64,000 nucleotides of DNA from an uncultured Pelagibacteraceae bacterium. Lineage in GTDB: Bacteria; Pseudomonadota; Alphaproteobacteria; Pelagibacterales; Pelagibacteraceae. Below the pieces are notes generated by a model, which ran no database searches, was not told where the DNA came from, and saw only the letters and a list, made by a program, of their open reading frames with translations. Location: NCBI GenBank assembly GCA_902522525.1, contig CABYVU010000003.1, positions 1 through 64,000 of the forward strand. Direction: 5' to 3'. This document shows, piece after piece, positions 9,996-19,292 of this stretch (position 1 is the stretch's first letter; the number at the start of each line of letters is the position of its first letter). The position numbers were made by a program, and so were the translations under genes.

Positions 9996-10026
9996 GATAA
10001 TCATTATCATTGATAATAGTTATCAA
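9996..10026 (+). promoter_or_regulatory. Tandem Fur-like operator upstream of futA
   Basis: Two adjacent dyads lie in the 115-base gap before the iron-binding-protein gene. The first, GATAAT-C-ATTATC (9996-10008), is a perfect 6-1-6 palindrome; the 19 bases ending there (9990-10008) match the classical Fur box at 16 positions. The second, TTGATAA-TAG-TTATCAA (10010-10026), is a perfect 7-3-7 palindrome. They sit 43-73 bases before the ATG, close to where a promoter is expected. Iron-responsive repression is inferred from box and downstream gene. Confidence 0.82.
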
Positions 10027-10068
10027 AATCATTATAAATTATAAATAAACTAAAAGAGAGAGAGATAA

Positions 10069-11097
10069 ATGAAAACTATTACACTTTCCGCGTTAATCTT
10101 ATCGTTATTTACATCAAGCTTTGCGATAGCAAATGAAGTAAATATTTTTAATGCAAGACATTATAAAGCTGATGCAGAACTTTATAGTAAATTTACAGAA
10201 GCAACAGGAATTAAAGTCAACTTAATCAATGGTAAAGCTGGTGCTTTAGAAAAAAGAATGATCGAAGAAGGAGCTGACTCTGCTGCTGATCTTTATATAA
10301 CAGCTGACGCTGGAAGATGTGGTGCTTTTAAAGCAAAAGGAATGACTCAATCAGGATTAGTTTCATCTACAATTAAATCATCTGTACCAAAAAGTTTTAG
10401 GACTACACACTGGGTTGGAGTAGCAAAAAGAGCAAGAATTGTTTACTACTCACCAGAAAGAGTAAGCGGTGCTGAGTTATCAGGTTTAACTTATGAGAGT
10501 TTAGCAGATCCAAAATGGAAAGGCAGAATTGCAATTAGAGCTTCTAGCAACATTTATAACAAATCTCTTGTAGCTTCATTAGTTAAAAACAATGGAAAAA
10601 AAGCTGCAGGTGAGTGGGCTAAAGGAGTTGTTGCAAACATGGCAAGAGATCCAAAAGGAAATGATAGAGCACAAATTATGGCTGTAGCAGCTGGTGAAGC
10701 TGATATTGCTGTTGCAAATACTTATTACTTAGCTTTGATGTTATCAGGTAATAAAGGTCCAGAACAACAGGAGGCTGCAAAAAAAGTTAAAGCATTTTTC
10801 CCTAATCAAAATGATAGAGGGACACATATGAATATTAGTTGTGCTGCTTTAGTAAAAGGAGCGCCCAATAAAGCTAATGCAATTGCACTTGTTGATTTCT
10901 TATTATCACCAGAAGCTCAAGAACACTTTACAAATAATACATTTGAGTTTCCAATGATAGCTGGAGTTTCACCAAGTCCATTGGTAGTGAACAACTTAGG
11001 TTTAGATTTTAAACAAGATCTAACAACAAGTGTTGCTAGTTATGGAGCAAAGCAAGCTGATGCCCTAGAGGTAATGACAGCTGCTGGTTGGAAGTAA
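10069..11097 (+). CDS. futA: Ferric iron ABC transporter substrate-binding protein (FutA/FbpA type)
   Basis: A 342-residue periplasmic protein with signal peptide (cleavage likely after SFAIA, about residue 21). Iron-ligand positions typical of FutA proteins are visible: FNARHYKAD (His31/Tyr32) and the tandem tyrosines of ANTYYLALM (Tyr219/Tyr220). It captures Fe(III) for the permease and ATPase encoded at 11364-14043. A GAGAGAGAGA ribosome-binding stretch precedes the ATG. A Fur-like operator lies upstream and an intrinsic terminator downstream. Confidence 0.94.
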   Translation: MKTITLSALILSLFTSSFAIANEVNIFNARHYKADAELYSKFTEATGIKVNLINGKAGALEKRMIEEGADSAADLYITADAGRCGAFKAKGMTQSGLVSSTIKSSVPKSFRTTHWVGVAKRARIVYYSPERVSGAELSGLTYESLADPKWKGRIAIRASSNIYNKSLVASLVKNNGKKAAGEWAKGVVANMARDPKGNDRAQIMAVAAGEADIAVANTYYLALMLSGNKGPEQQEAAKKVKAFFPNQNDRGTHMNISCAALVKGAPNKANAIALVDFLLSPEAQEHFTNNTFEFPMIAGVSPSPLVVNNLGLDFKQDLTTSVASYGAKQADALEVMTAAGWK

Positions 11098-11120
11098 CAT
11101 TGAAAGTTAAAAAAAAATTT

Positions 11121-11270
11121 ATGTCTGAAGTTAATTTAAATAAATCAGCCAATGCATGCGTACCATGTGCTGAGGAGTGTAAAAAAATTAACAAAAGAAT
11201 AAATAAAAGGAAATTATCAGAGATAAGTACTAAAGATTTTCCGCACATTTTAAAGGTATTCAATATCTGA
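11121..11270 (+). CDS. Small cysteine-motif protein between futA and its terminator
   Basis: A 49-residue open frame from the ATG at 11121, ending just before the terminator. It contains NACVPCAEECKK, a Cys-x2-Cys-x3-Cys arrangement, followed by a very basic stretch (KKINKRINKRK). In-frame TTG starts at 11088 and 11100 would lengthen it, the first overlapping futA; there is no strong ribosome-binding site at any of them. No family recognised. Its location inside an iron-regulated transcript makes a metal- or redox-related role possible, but this is speculative. Confidence 0.5.
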   Translation: MSEVNLNKSANACVPCAEECKKINKRINKRKLSEISTKDFPHILKVFNI

Positions 11271-11282
11271 CTTTTCTTAATT

Positions 11283-11317
11283 AAAGTGCCTATGCATCCT
11301 TCGTAGGCACTTTTAAA
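11283..11317 (+). terminator. Intrinsic terminator between futA and futB
   Basis: Ten-base-pair perfect stem AAAGTGCCTA (11283-11292) with TAGGCACTTT (11304-11313), 11-base loop, ending in a short T run. It lies 12 bases after the small cysteine-motif frame and about 50 bases before the permease gene, so it would end or attenuate the futA transcript. Confidence 0.85.
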
Positions 11318-11363
11318 AATATTAAGAGAGACTATATAGGTCATTTAAACTACAAATATCTCT

Positions 11364-12992
11364 ATGTTTACAAACAAATTTAATATCTGGTTTTTAAGCT
11401 CTCTACTTATTTCATTGCTTGTTATAATTCCTATTTTGACAGTCTCATTTAGTTTTTTTGAAGATACCTCTCGATATTTTGACATACTTAAAAAAACTTT
11501 TTTGTTTGAATATATTTTTAATTCTTTGTCACTTTTAGTTGGCGTTTTAATACTAACCTTTTTTCTAGGTGTTGGATCAGCTTACGTAGTCTCTTTTTAC
11601 AAATTTCCAGGAGTTAACTTTTTTAAGTGGGCATTAATTTTGTCTTTTGCTATACCTCCATATATTTATGCATATTCTTTGTTTGCATTTTTTGACAATT
11701 ATGGAACTGCATTTACAATATTAAAGACTTTGTTTGGTGATGGTGAGTACAATAAAAGTATACCAAAGTTTGATGGAATGTTTGGTTTAATATTGTCTAT
11801 TTCATTTTCTCTTTATGCCTATGTTTATATTCTTGTAAGATCTTCTTTTTTATATCAATCACAAAATTTAATAGACCTTGGAAGAAATTTAGGTTTTTCA
11901 AAATTTAAATCTTTTTATTCAATAATATTACCAGCCGCTAGACCTGCGATAGTTGCTGGCCTCTCTTTAGTTGCAATGGAAACACTAGCAGAGTTTGGGG
12001 CAGTAGATTTTTTTTCAGTTAATACACTAACAACAGGTATATATAATGCTTGGATAACTTTTGATGATTTAGCTTTTGCTAATAGAATATCATTTTTTCT
12101 TTTGCTATTTATATTTATTCTTTTTCTGACTGAAAACCTATCTAGAAAAAAAGCGAAATATCATTTGGATACAAGAGGTGCTTTTAAACAAAAAGAAAAA
12201 ATAAAACTTTCTGGAACAAATTCTTTTTTTGCCTTTTTATTTTGTTTTTTATTGTTCTCTATAAGTTTTCTATTTCCATTAGGACAAATGCTTTATTGGA
12301 CAATAAAATTTCCAGAAAATTTCTTTGACATAAATGTAATTAATCTTTTGTTAAACACACTTTATTTAGTTGGATTATCCAGCTTAGTTCTAATAACATT
12401 TGCTCTGATTTCAAATTATGGAAATCGAGTTTCAAGAAATAAAACATTAAATTTTTTATCCACACTGTCGATTTCAGGTTACGCCATACCTGGTGTTATT
12501 TTAGCTGTCGCTTTTATAACCTTTATCGCCTGGTTTGATGAGAATATAATTAAATCTTTAGGTTTTTTATCAATTAAAAAAATATTTATTGGATCTATTT
12601 TAGGTTTAGTTATTGTTTATTTTATTCGTTTTTACTCACTAGCTTTTAATGGAATAAAATCAGGATATGAAAAAATAAACGTTTCAGTTGATGAGAGTGC
12701 ATATCTTCTTGGTTATTCAAAAAGAAAAACATTTCTAAATATTCATGTGCCATATTTGAGAAATTCATTATTATTTGTAGTTATTTTAATATCTCTTGAA
12801 ATAATTAGAGAATTGCCAATTACCTTGGTTTTACGCCCATTTAACTTTGAAACATTTGCAACTACTGCTTATATCTCAGCCTCAGAGGATATGCTTGAAG
12901 CAGCAGCGGTACCATCATTATTTTTAATTTTAATTGCTGCCTTTTTTATTACAATAACGTCAAATTATATTTTAAAAGAGAATAATGGCTAA
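11364..12992 (+). CDS. futB: Ferric iron ABC transporter permease (two fused permease domains)
   Basis: A 542-residue integral membrane protein with about twelve hydrophobic segments in two homologous halves, as in FbpB/FutB/ThiP permeases. Each half has a cytoplasmic EAA-like loop: NLGFSKFKSFYSIILPAARPAI near residue 174 and AYLLGYSKRKTFLNIHVPYLR near residue 447. It moves Fe(III) delivered by FutA and is driven by FutC, whose gene starts 8 bases before this gene ends. Confidence 0.93.
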   Translation: MFTNKFNIWFLSSLLISLLVIIPILTVSFSFFEDTSRYFDILKKTFLFEYIFNSLSLLVGVLILTFFLGVGSAYVVSFYKFPGVNFFKWALILSFAIPPYIYAYSLFAFFDNYGTAFTILKTLFGDGEYNKSIPKFDGMFGLILSISFSLYAYVYILVRSSFLYQSQNLIDLGRNLGFSKFKSFYSIILPAARPAIVAGLSLVAMETLAEFGAVDFFSVNTLTTGIYNAWITFDDLAFANRISFFLLLFIFILFLTENLSRKKAKYHLDTRGAFKQKEKIKLSGTNSFFAFLFCFLLFSISFLFPLGQMLYWTIKFPENFFDINVINLLLNTLYLVGLSSLVLITFALISNYGNRVSRNKTLNFLSTLSISGYAIPGVILAVAFITFIAWFDENIIKSLGFLSIKKIFIGSILGLVIVYFIRFYSLAFNGIKSGYEKINVSVDESAYLLGYSKRKTFLNIHVPYLRNSLLFVVILISLEIIRELPITLVLRPFNFETFATTAYISASEDMLEAAAVPSLFLILIAAFFITITSNYILKENNG

Positions 12993-14043
12993 TAACTTTT
13001 TAGAAGTAAATAACGTTGATTTCAAAGCTGGTGGAAAAACAAAAGTTAAAAATGTGTCTTTTTCAGTTCAAAACGAAGGAGACATTATTTGTCTTCTAGG
13101 ACCTTCAGGAATAGGAAAAACTACGATTTTGAGAACAATCGCTGGATTAGAAAAGATTAATAATGGTTCTATAATTATCAATAATAAAACTATATCTTCA
13201 AAAAAAATTCACATAGAGCCAGAGGACCGAAATATTTCACTTGCTTTTCAAGACAATAGTTTATTTCCACATTACAATGTCGAAAAAAATATATTAATTG
13301 GTACAGAAAAAAAAAATAAAAAAAAAATTAAAATAAATGCAAAAGAAATAGTAGAATTTTTGAATTTAAAAAAAATATTAAATAAATATCCACATGAGAT
13401 AAGTGCTGGCGAAGCGCAAAGATCATCTCTTGCACGAGCTTTAGTTTCAAACCCTGACTTATTATTATTAGATGAGCCATTGTCCAATGTTGACCAAAGC
13501 TTTAAAGAAGAAATTCAAGTTGAATTAAAACAATTATTAAGTAAATCCAAAATAACAACTATAATTGTAACACACGATTCATACGAAGCGTTTTACTTGG
13601 GAAGTAAATGCGGAATAATATTAAATAAACAACTTAAACAATTTGATGATCCCTATAATGTTTATCATTTTCCTAATTCAGTAGAAGTTGTAAATTTTTT
13701 AAATAGAGGAATTTTAATTCCTGCAAAAGTTACAAGCGAAAATAGTTTAGAAAATAAAGATCTTGGAACAATTAAAGGTAATTTTGTTAAACATTATCCA
13801 AATGGTTCAGAGGTAAAACTTTTACTACAACCAGAAGATTTAGAACATGATGATAAAAGTAATTTAAAATTAGAAGTCGTTGATCGTAAATTTAGAGGAA
13901 CAAATTTTATTTATACTTTAAAAACACCAAGTGAGTTACAAATTCCTGTATTTGTTCATTCACACCATATTCACCAGCATGAAATAGACGAAAAATTTGG
14001 TATTAAACGACCAATTCACATTGACCACATTGTTTGTTTTTAA
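12985..14043 (+). CDS. futC: Ferric iron ABC transporter ATP-binding protein
   Basis: A 352-residue ABC ATPase: Walker A GPSGIGKTT near residue 39, an unusual signature ISAGEAQRSSLARAL (normally LSGGQ), Walker B LLLLDEPLSNVD, and H-loop VTHDS. A C-terminal TOBE-like domain follows residue 240. Eight-base overlap with the permease gene. The divergent signature sequence is seen in other FbpC-type ATPases and need not mean loss of activity. Confidence 0.93.
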   Translation: MANNFLEVNNVDFKAGGKTKVKNVSFSVQNEGDIICLLGPSGIGKTTILRTIAGLEKINNGSIIINNKTISSKKIHIEPEDRNISLAFQDNSLFPHYNVEKNILIGTEKKNKKKIKINAKEIVEFLNLKKILNKYPHEISAGEAQRSSLARALVSNPDLLLLDEPLSNVDQSFKEEIQVELKQLLSKSKITTIIVTHDSYEAFYLGSKCGIILNKQLKQFDDPYNVYHFPNSVEVVNFLNRGILIPAKVTSENSLENKDLGTIKGNFVKHYPNGSEVKLLLQPEDLEHDDKSNLKLEVVDRKFRGTNFIYTLKTPSELQIPVFVHSHHIHQHEIDEKFGIKRPIHIDHIVCF

Positions 14044-14070
14044 GTATTATTATACTTTAAAAATATATTC

Positions 14071-16515
14071 ATGGATAAAGATTTACCCAGAAGCACTAAA
14101 GTTGTAGTTATTGGAGGCGGCGTAGCTGGAACATCGTGTGCATATCATCTAGCTAAATTTGGCTGGAAAGATGTAGTTCTATTAGAGAGAGACCAATTAA
14201 CATCTGGAACCACATGGCATGCAGCTGGTTTAATGGGTCAATTAGGAGCTTCATCTACTATTACAAAGTTAAGAAAATATACTTTGGATCTTTATCAGGA
14301 ATTAGAAAAGAAAACTGAATTATCTATAGGGTTAAAACAGAATGGTGCAATTACAGTAGCTACCACAAAAGAGAGAATGCAAGAGTTGTTGAGACAAGCA
14401 ACTACCGCTCAACTATCTGATGTTGAAGTGCATGTTTTGGATAAAAAACAAACAAAGGATTTATATCATGTTGTAAATAATGAGGACATTATTGGAAGTG
14501 TTTTTATGCCAAAAGATGGTCAAGCTGATCCAGTAGGTGTCACTAACGTTTTAGCAAAAGCGGCTAGGATGGAAGGTGCAAAAATTTTTGAAAAAACACC
14601 TGTTACAAAAATTTTAGTCAAAAATAAATCTATAGTTGGAGTAGAGACTGAAAAAGGAAAAATAGATTGTGAATATGTTGTTCTAGCTACCGGTATGTGG
14701 TCTAGGCAAATTGGTGAAAAAATTAATGTGAGTATTCCATTATATCCTAATGAACATTTTTATGTGATCACGGAGCCGATGAAAGATCTACCTCCAAATT
14801 TACCAGTTTTGAGAGATTATAATAATTGTCTTTATCTAAAAGAAGATGCTGGGAAAATGTTAGTTGGAATTTTTGAACCAAATGCCAAACCTGCTTTTAA
14901 AGATACTGGTATCGTACCAGAAAATTTTTCTTTTGGAGAATTGCCAGATGACTTTGATCATTTTGAACCTTATTTAAAAAAATCTTTTCATAGATTGCCA
15001 ATGTTAGAAAATGCTGGAATTAGAAAATTTTTCTCTGGCCCAGAATCTTTTACACCTGATACACAATATTTATTAGGAGAGACACCAGAGATAAAAAACT
15101 TTTTTACCTGTTGTGGTTTTAATAGCATTGGTATAGCAAGTTCAGGTGGCGCAGGTCGAGTTACTGCTGAATGGATGATCAATGGACATATTAATGAGGA
15201 TTTATTCTCTGTAGATATAAAAAGATTTCAACAATTCCATTCTGCAAAAAAATTTATTATGGAAAGAGTTACAGAGACTCTTGGTGATTTATATGGAATG
15301 CATTGGCCATATAAACAACATAAAACTTCAAGAAACCAAATTACTTTACCATACCATGAAGAACTAAAAAAATTAGGTGCTTGTTTTGGATCTTCAGGCG
15401 GTTTTGAGAGACCTATGTGGTATTCTTTGAATGGTGCAAAAGCTGAATATGAATACAGTTTTGGTTATCAAAATTGGTATCCATCTGCTGAATATGAGAC
15501 CAAAAATACAAGAAAAAATGTCGGTTTATTCGAATTAACACCTTTTTCTAAATTTGATGTTGCTGGAGAAAATGTCCATGATGAATTACAAAAATTGTGT
15601 ACAGCGAACATAAAAGATGTTGAGGGTAGATCAACTTACACCCAGATGCTAAATGAAGATGGTGGTATAGAGACAGATGTAACTATAACTTGCCTGACTA
15701 AAAATCATTTTAGAATAATAGGTCCAGCTGCAACAAGAGAACACGATAAATTTCATATAAAAAAATACCTCTCAGAAAAAATAAACTTTAAAGATGTAAC
15801 AGAGGATTTTGCATGCTTAGGATTGTATGGACCAAATACTAGAAAACTATTATCAAATATAAGTGATGATGATTTTTCAAATGAAGGAATAAAATTTAGT
15901 CATGGTAAAAAGGTGAATATAGATGGAATTGATGTTTGGGCTCAAAGATTGTCATATGTGGGTGAAATTGGATTTGAATTATATGTAAAAATAGATGATA
16001 GCAAAAAACTTTTCTTAACCATAGTCAATGAAGGTAAAAATCATAATTTATCTCTATGTGGGGCGCACGCAATGGATATAATGAGAATGGAAAGTGGGTT
16101 TTTACATTGGGGGCATGATATATCCCCCGAGGAGAATCAATACCAAGCAGGACTTCAATTTGCTATCAGTTATAAAAAAAATATTAATTTTATTGGAAAA
16201 GAAGCTTTACTAAAAATTAAAGATCAAAAACAAAAAAAATTGTTGGCAATGATGGTTCTAAAAGATAATAAACCAGGACAACCTCTACTGCTTCATGAAG
16301 AACCGATTTACTTAGATGATAAAATAATTGGTAGAACAACTTCAGGTAATTATTCATTCAATTTTGAAAAAAATATATCTTTTGGTTATGTAAATTCTGG
16401 AAATACAATTGAAAATTTACTTGATAAAAATTTATCTATTGAAATAGAAAAGAAAAAATATCCTGTTTCATTAATTCAAAAGCCACTTAATCAAAAAAAT
16501 ATTAAAAATGCCTAA
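14071..16515 (+). CDS. Second dimethylglycine/sarcosine dehydrogenase-type flavoprotein
   Basis: An 814-residue paralogue of the protein at 737-3172 with the same DAO plus GcvT layout: VVVIGGGVAGTSCAYHLAKFGW near residue 11, covalent-FAD motif SGTTWHAAG (His50), and GcvT-domain motif SYVGEIGFELYV near 628. Both share the NISDDDFSNE-like segment. It should oxidise a different N-methyl substrate, since the two differ strongly in the middle of the FAD domain. It is coupled by a one-base overlap to a TauD-type dioxygenase rather than to ETF genes, and presumably uses the ETF encoded at 3172-4874. Confidence 0.88.
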   Translation: MDKDLPRSTKVVVIGGGVAGTSCAYHLAKFGWKDVVLLERDQLTSGTTWHAAGLMGQLGASSTITKLRKYTLDLYQELEKKTELSIGLKQNGAITVATTKERMQELLRQATTAQLSDVEVHVLDKKQTKDLYHVVNNEDIIGSVFMPKDGQADPVGVTNVLAKAARMEGAKIFEKTPVTKILVKNKSIVGVETEKGKIDCEYVVLATGMWSRQIGEKINVSIPLYPNEHFYVITEPMKDLPPNLPVLRDYNNCLYLKEDAGKMLVGIFEPNAKPAFKDTGIVPENFSFGELPDDFDHFEPYLKKSFHRLPMLENAGIRKFFSGPESFTPDTQYLLGETPEIKNFFTCCGFNSIGIASSGGAGRVTAEWMINGHINEDLFSVDIKRFQQFHSAKKFIMERVTETLGDLYGMHWPYKQHKTSRNQITLPYHEELKKLGACFGSSGGFERPMWYSLNGAKAEYEYSFGYQNWYPSAEYETKNTRKNVGLFELTPFSKFDVAGENVHDELQKLCTANIKDVEGRSTYTQMLNEDGGIETDVTITCLTKNHFRIIGPAATREHDKFHIKKYLSEKINFKDVTEDFACLGLYGPNTRKLLSNISDDDFSNEGIKFSHGKKVNIDGIDVWAQRLSYVGEIGFELYVKIDDSKKLFLTIVNEGKNHNLSLCGAHAMDIMRMESGFLHWGHDISPEENQYQAGLQFAISYKKNINFIGKEALLKIKDQKQKKLLAMMVLKDNKPGQPLLLHEEPIYLDDKIIGRTTSGNYSFNFEKNISFGYVNSGNTIENLLDKNLSIEIEKKKYPVSLIQKPLNQKNIKNA

Positions 16516-17306
16516 TGTTTAAAATTATCCCCAAAAAAAATAAGGCAGCAGAGATTATTTGTAATCTTAATAAAATTAATAAAAATGAATTGAAACAAAT
16601 AAAATCTACACTTGATAAATATGGTATGATTTATTTTCCAAAACAAAAACTAAATTCTAGAAATTATCTAAATTTTGCACAAAAATTTGGGAAACCTGCG
16701 AACTATCCAAGGTTGAGAGGATTAAATAAAAAATACCCACAAATTACTGTTGTACAAAGAAAATCTTCAGACAAGGGACCAAGCTTTGGTGAACAATTTC
16801 ATACAGACTCTTCATATACAAAAAAACCTCCACGATACACTATGTTGCTATCAAAACTGGTGCCTAAAAAAGGTGTTGCAAATACTGAGTTTTCCTCACA
16901 GTATTTAGCATATGAAAATCTGACTAAAAATCACAAAATTAGACTTAATAAATTAAAAGGTATTTACTCATCGCATGGACCTATATCAATTACTACAGTT
17001 GAAAGAGAGAAAGAAAAAGGAAAAATTTCTAAAGAATTAATTGCCAGTCACAAGATTATTAAAACTATTAATAATAAAAAAACTATATACTGTAGCCCTG
17101 GACACTTTATAAAATTTAACACAAATATGACTAAACAAAAAAACAAATTAAAGAATTTTTTATTCAGTCACCAGACTAAAAAAAAATTTCAATATGCTTT
17201 AGAATGGGAAAAAGACCAGCTTGCTATTTGGGATAACAGAGCAATGCTTCATCAAGCTACTCCTTTTAAAGGAAATAGAATTCTTCACAGAATAACAATA
17301 TTATAA
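16515..17306 (+). CDS. TauD/TfdA-family Fe(II)/2-oxoglutarate dioxygenase
   Basis: A 263-residue protein with the facial triad: FHTD (His96, Asp98) and a distal His in MLHQATPFKGNRILHR (His246), with Arg of NRILHR placed to bind 2-oxoglutarate. The family hydroxylates organic acids and amines, often releasing sulfite or aldehyde. The one-base overlap with a methylamine-type dehydrogenase suggests a two-step degradation of one N-alkyl compound. Substrate unknown. It is rich in Lys and Asn, as are its neighbours. Confidence 0.88.
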   Translation: MFKIIPKKNKAAEIICNLNKINKNELKQIKSTLDKYGMIYFPKQKLNSRNYLNFAQKFGKPANYPRLRGLNKKYPQITVVQRKSSDKGPSFGEQFHTDSSYTKKPPRYTMLLSKLVPKKGVANTEFSSQYLAYENLTKNHKIRLNKLKGIYSSHGPISITTVEREKEKGKISKELIASHKIIKTINNKKTIYCSPGHFIKFNTNMTKQKNKLKNFLFSHQTKKKFQYALEWEKDQLAIWDNRAMLHQATPFKGNRILHRITIL

Positions 17307-17310
17307 TCAA

Positions 17311-18240
17311 ATGTATTCGATCTTTCTTGGGTTAACACCTTTTATTTTTATAACTTTGCTTGGATTTATATTTGGAAGACTGAAAATATTTGATCTAAGC
17401 CATGCAAAAGTTTTAAACTTATTTTTATTCTACGTTGCAGTACCTGCACTAATTATAAAATTTGTTGCACAGAGTGAAATTGCCCAGGTAGACATTAAGC
17501 AAATAATTTCATATTTTTTAATGCAAGCTAGTCTAGGTTTACTTACTTTTTTTGTAACAAGTAAACTTTTTAAAAGACCCATACCTGAGTCAATTATATG
17601 GTCACTTATGGTTTCCTTGTCTAACCACGTAACTTTATTATTACCAATTACAAAAATTTATTTTGGAACAGAAGTTATAACGCAAGTTACCAGTATAATA
17701 TTAATGGATGGAGTTATATTACTATCTGTGATTACTTTTTTCTTAGAATTAACAACAAAAAAAAATATTAAATTACTGTTTTTTCTAAGGAATGTGACTT
17801 TTAATCCAATGATATTTTCAATTTTAATTGGACTTTTGCTTTTTATATTTAACTACAAAATTGATAATACGCCGATTGATTACGTGCTATCTGTTTTAGC
17901 GGCCTGTGTTTCTCCTGTTGGTTTGTTTGCAATTGGTATTACTCTTTCTTTTTATACTCACAAAGTTATTAATAAATTAACTTCAACCATCTCTATTTTA
18001 AAGTTGGTAATATCTCCTCTAATTTTATTAATTATAGCATTTATATTTTTTGATGCTGGATTACCTGAAAAAATACCAGGTGCATTTTTTGTAAGTGTAG
18101 CACCTTGTGGACACACTGCGGTAGTATTATGTTCAGCTTACAATGTTAGTCCTGAAAATATTATTAAAGCTCTATTTATTTCTACTTTTGCCTCTATAGG
18201 CACAATTTTTTTTGCAATTCAATATCTACAAGTTGCTTAG
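17311..18240 (+). CDS. AEC-family transporter (auxin efflux carrier/MdcF-like)
   Basis: A 309-residue membrane protein with about ten hydrophobic segments split by a central loop, the AEC fold. Conserved features include FIFGRLKIFDLSHAKVLNLF near the start, NHVTLLLPI and GIAL-like GIGITLSF, and AAPCGHTAVV-like SVAPCGHTAVVL near residue 263. Members export or import small organic anions. It follows the dioxygenase by four bases. Its 3' end overlaps the convergent tartrate/malate dehydrogenase gene by 15 bases. Confidence 0.88.
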   Translation: MYSIFLGLTPFIFITLLGFIFGRLKIFDLSHAKVLNLFLFYVAVPALIIKFVAQSEIAQVDIKQIISYFLMQASLGLLTFFVTSKLFKRPIPESIIWSLMVSLSNHVTLLLPITKIYFGTEVITQVTSIILMDGVILLSVITFFLELTTKKNIKLLFFLRNVTFNPMIFSILIGLLLFIFNYKIDNTPIDYVLSVLAACVSPVGLFAIGITLSFYTHKVINKLTSTISILKLVISPLILLIIAFIFFDAGLPEKIPGAFFVSVAPCGHTAVVLCSAYNVSPENIIKALFISTFASIGTIFFAIQYLQVA

Positions 18241-19290
18241 AACTTTACTAGCACATTCTGTGGTATTGCTATCACCATCTAAATCTTTTGTTCTATTATT
18301 TTTTTCTAATAAAGTCTTTTCGATTGATTTTACTATTCTTGATGCAGCTTCTTTTTCTCCCAAGTAATCTAACATCATGGCACCAGACCATATTTGTCCC
18401 ACGGGATTAGCAATACCTTTTCCTGCTATATCTGGGGCTGAACCATGTACCGGTTCAAATAATGATGGATATTTGTTTGTAGGGTTAATATTTCCAGACG
18501 GTGCAATGCCTATAGTTCCAGTACATGCTGGACCTAGATCTGATAAAATATCTCCAAATAAGTTTGAAGCCACGACAACATCAAACCATTCAGGAGTTAA
18601 AACAAATCTAGCAGTTAATATATCAATATGAAATTGATCAGTTTCAATTTCAGGATAGCTTTTCTTATTTTCATTAAATCTTTCATCCCAGTAAGGCATA
18701 GTTATTGATATACCATTAGATTTTGTAGCATTGGTTAATTTTTTTCTTTTACGTTTTTTTGCTAATTCAAATGCAAACTTTTGCACTCTGTCTATCCCAT
18801 GTTTTGACATAATAGTTTCTTGAATTACAATTTCTCTTTCAGTATTTTGATACATCTTTCCACCAACTGAAGAATACTCTCCCTCTGTATTTTCTCGAAC
18901 TATCATCATGTCAATATCGCCGGGTTTCTTATTAGCTAATGGGGCATTAACACCTTCAAATAATTTTACTGGTCTTAGATTTATAAATTGATCAAATTCT
19001 CTTCTAAACTGAAGTAGTGATCCCCATAATGTAACATGATCTGGGTATCGATCTGGCATTCCAACAGCGCCAAAAAATATAGCATCATGGCTACCAATTT
19101 TATCCTTCCAATCATCAGGCAACATTTTTCCGTGTTTTTCATAATAATCACACGATGAAAAATCAAATTCATCAATTTGTAATTTGAATTGATGTTGATT
19201 GGCAACCTCTTTTAAAATTTTTTGAGCTTCTGGAACTACTTCTTTACCAATTCCATCTCCTGCAATGGATGCAATTTTATACTCTTTCAT
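18226..19290 (-). CDS. Tartrate/D-malate dehydrogenase (TtuC/DmlA family)
   Basis: A 354-residue beta-decarboxylating dehydrogenase related to isopropylmalate dehydrogenase. The motif WGSLLQFRREFDQFINLRPVK near residue 89 is diagnostic of the tartrate/D-malate subgroup. Also present: IVRENTEGEYSS, the metal site SNLFGDILSDLGP, and nucleotide-binding EPVHGSAPDIAGKGIANP. It oxidises D-malate or tartrate with NAD to pyruvate or glycerate-type products. It lies two bases downstream of the GMP reductase gene. Confidence 0.92.
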   Translation of the reverse strand: MKEYKIASIAGDGIGKEVVPEAQKILKEVANQHQFKLQIDEFDFSSCDYYEKHGKMLPDDWKDKIGSHDAIFFGAVGMPDRYPDHVTLWGSLLQFRREFDQFINLRPVKLFEGVNAPLANKKPGDIDMMIVRENTEGEYSSVGGKMYQNTEREIVIQETIMSKHGIDRVQKFAFELAKKRKRKKLTNATKSNGISITMPYWDERFNENKKSYPEIETDQFHIDILTARFVLTPEWFDVVVASNLFGDILSDLGPACTGTIGIAPSGNINPTNKYPSLFEPVHGSAPDIAGKGIANPVGQIWSGAMMLDYLGEKEAASRIVKSIEKTLLEKNNRTKDLDGDSNTTECASKVLSNL

Positions 19291-19292
19291 TT

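Noticed and set aside
11088..11120. TTG-initiated extension of the small cysteine protein overlapping futA
   Set aside because: No ribosome-binding site, lysine-rich extension with no support, and a good ATG follows at 11121.
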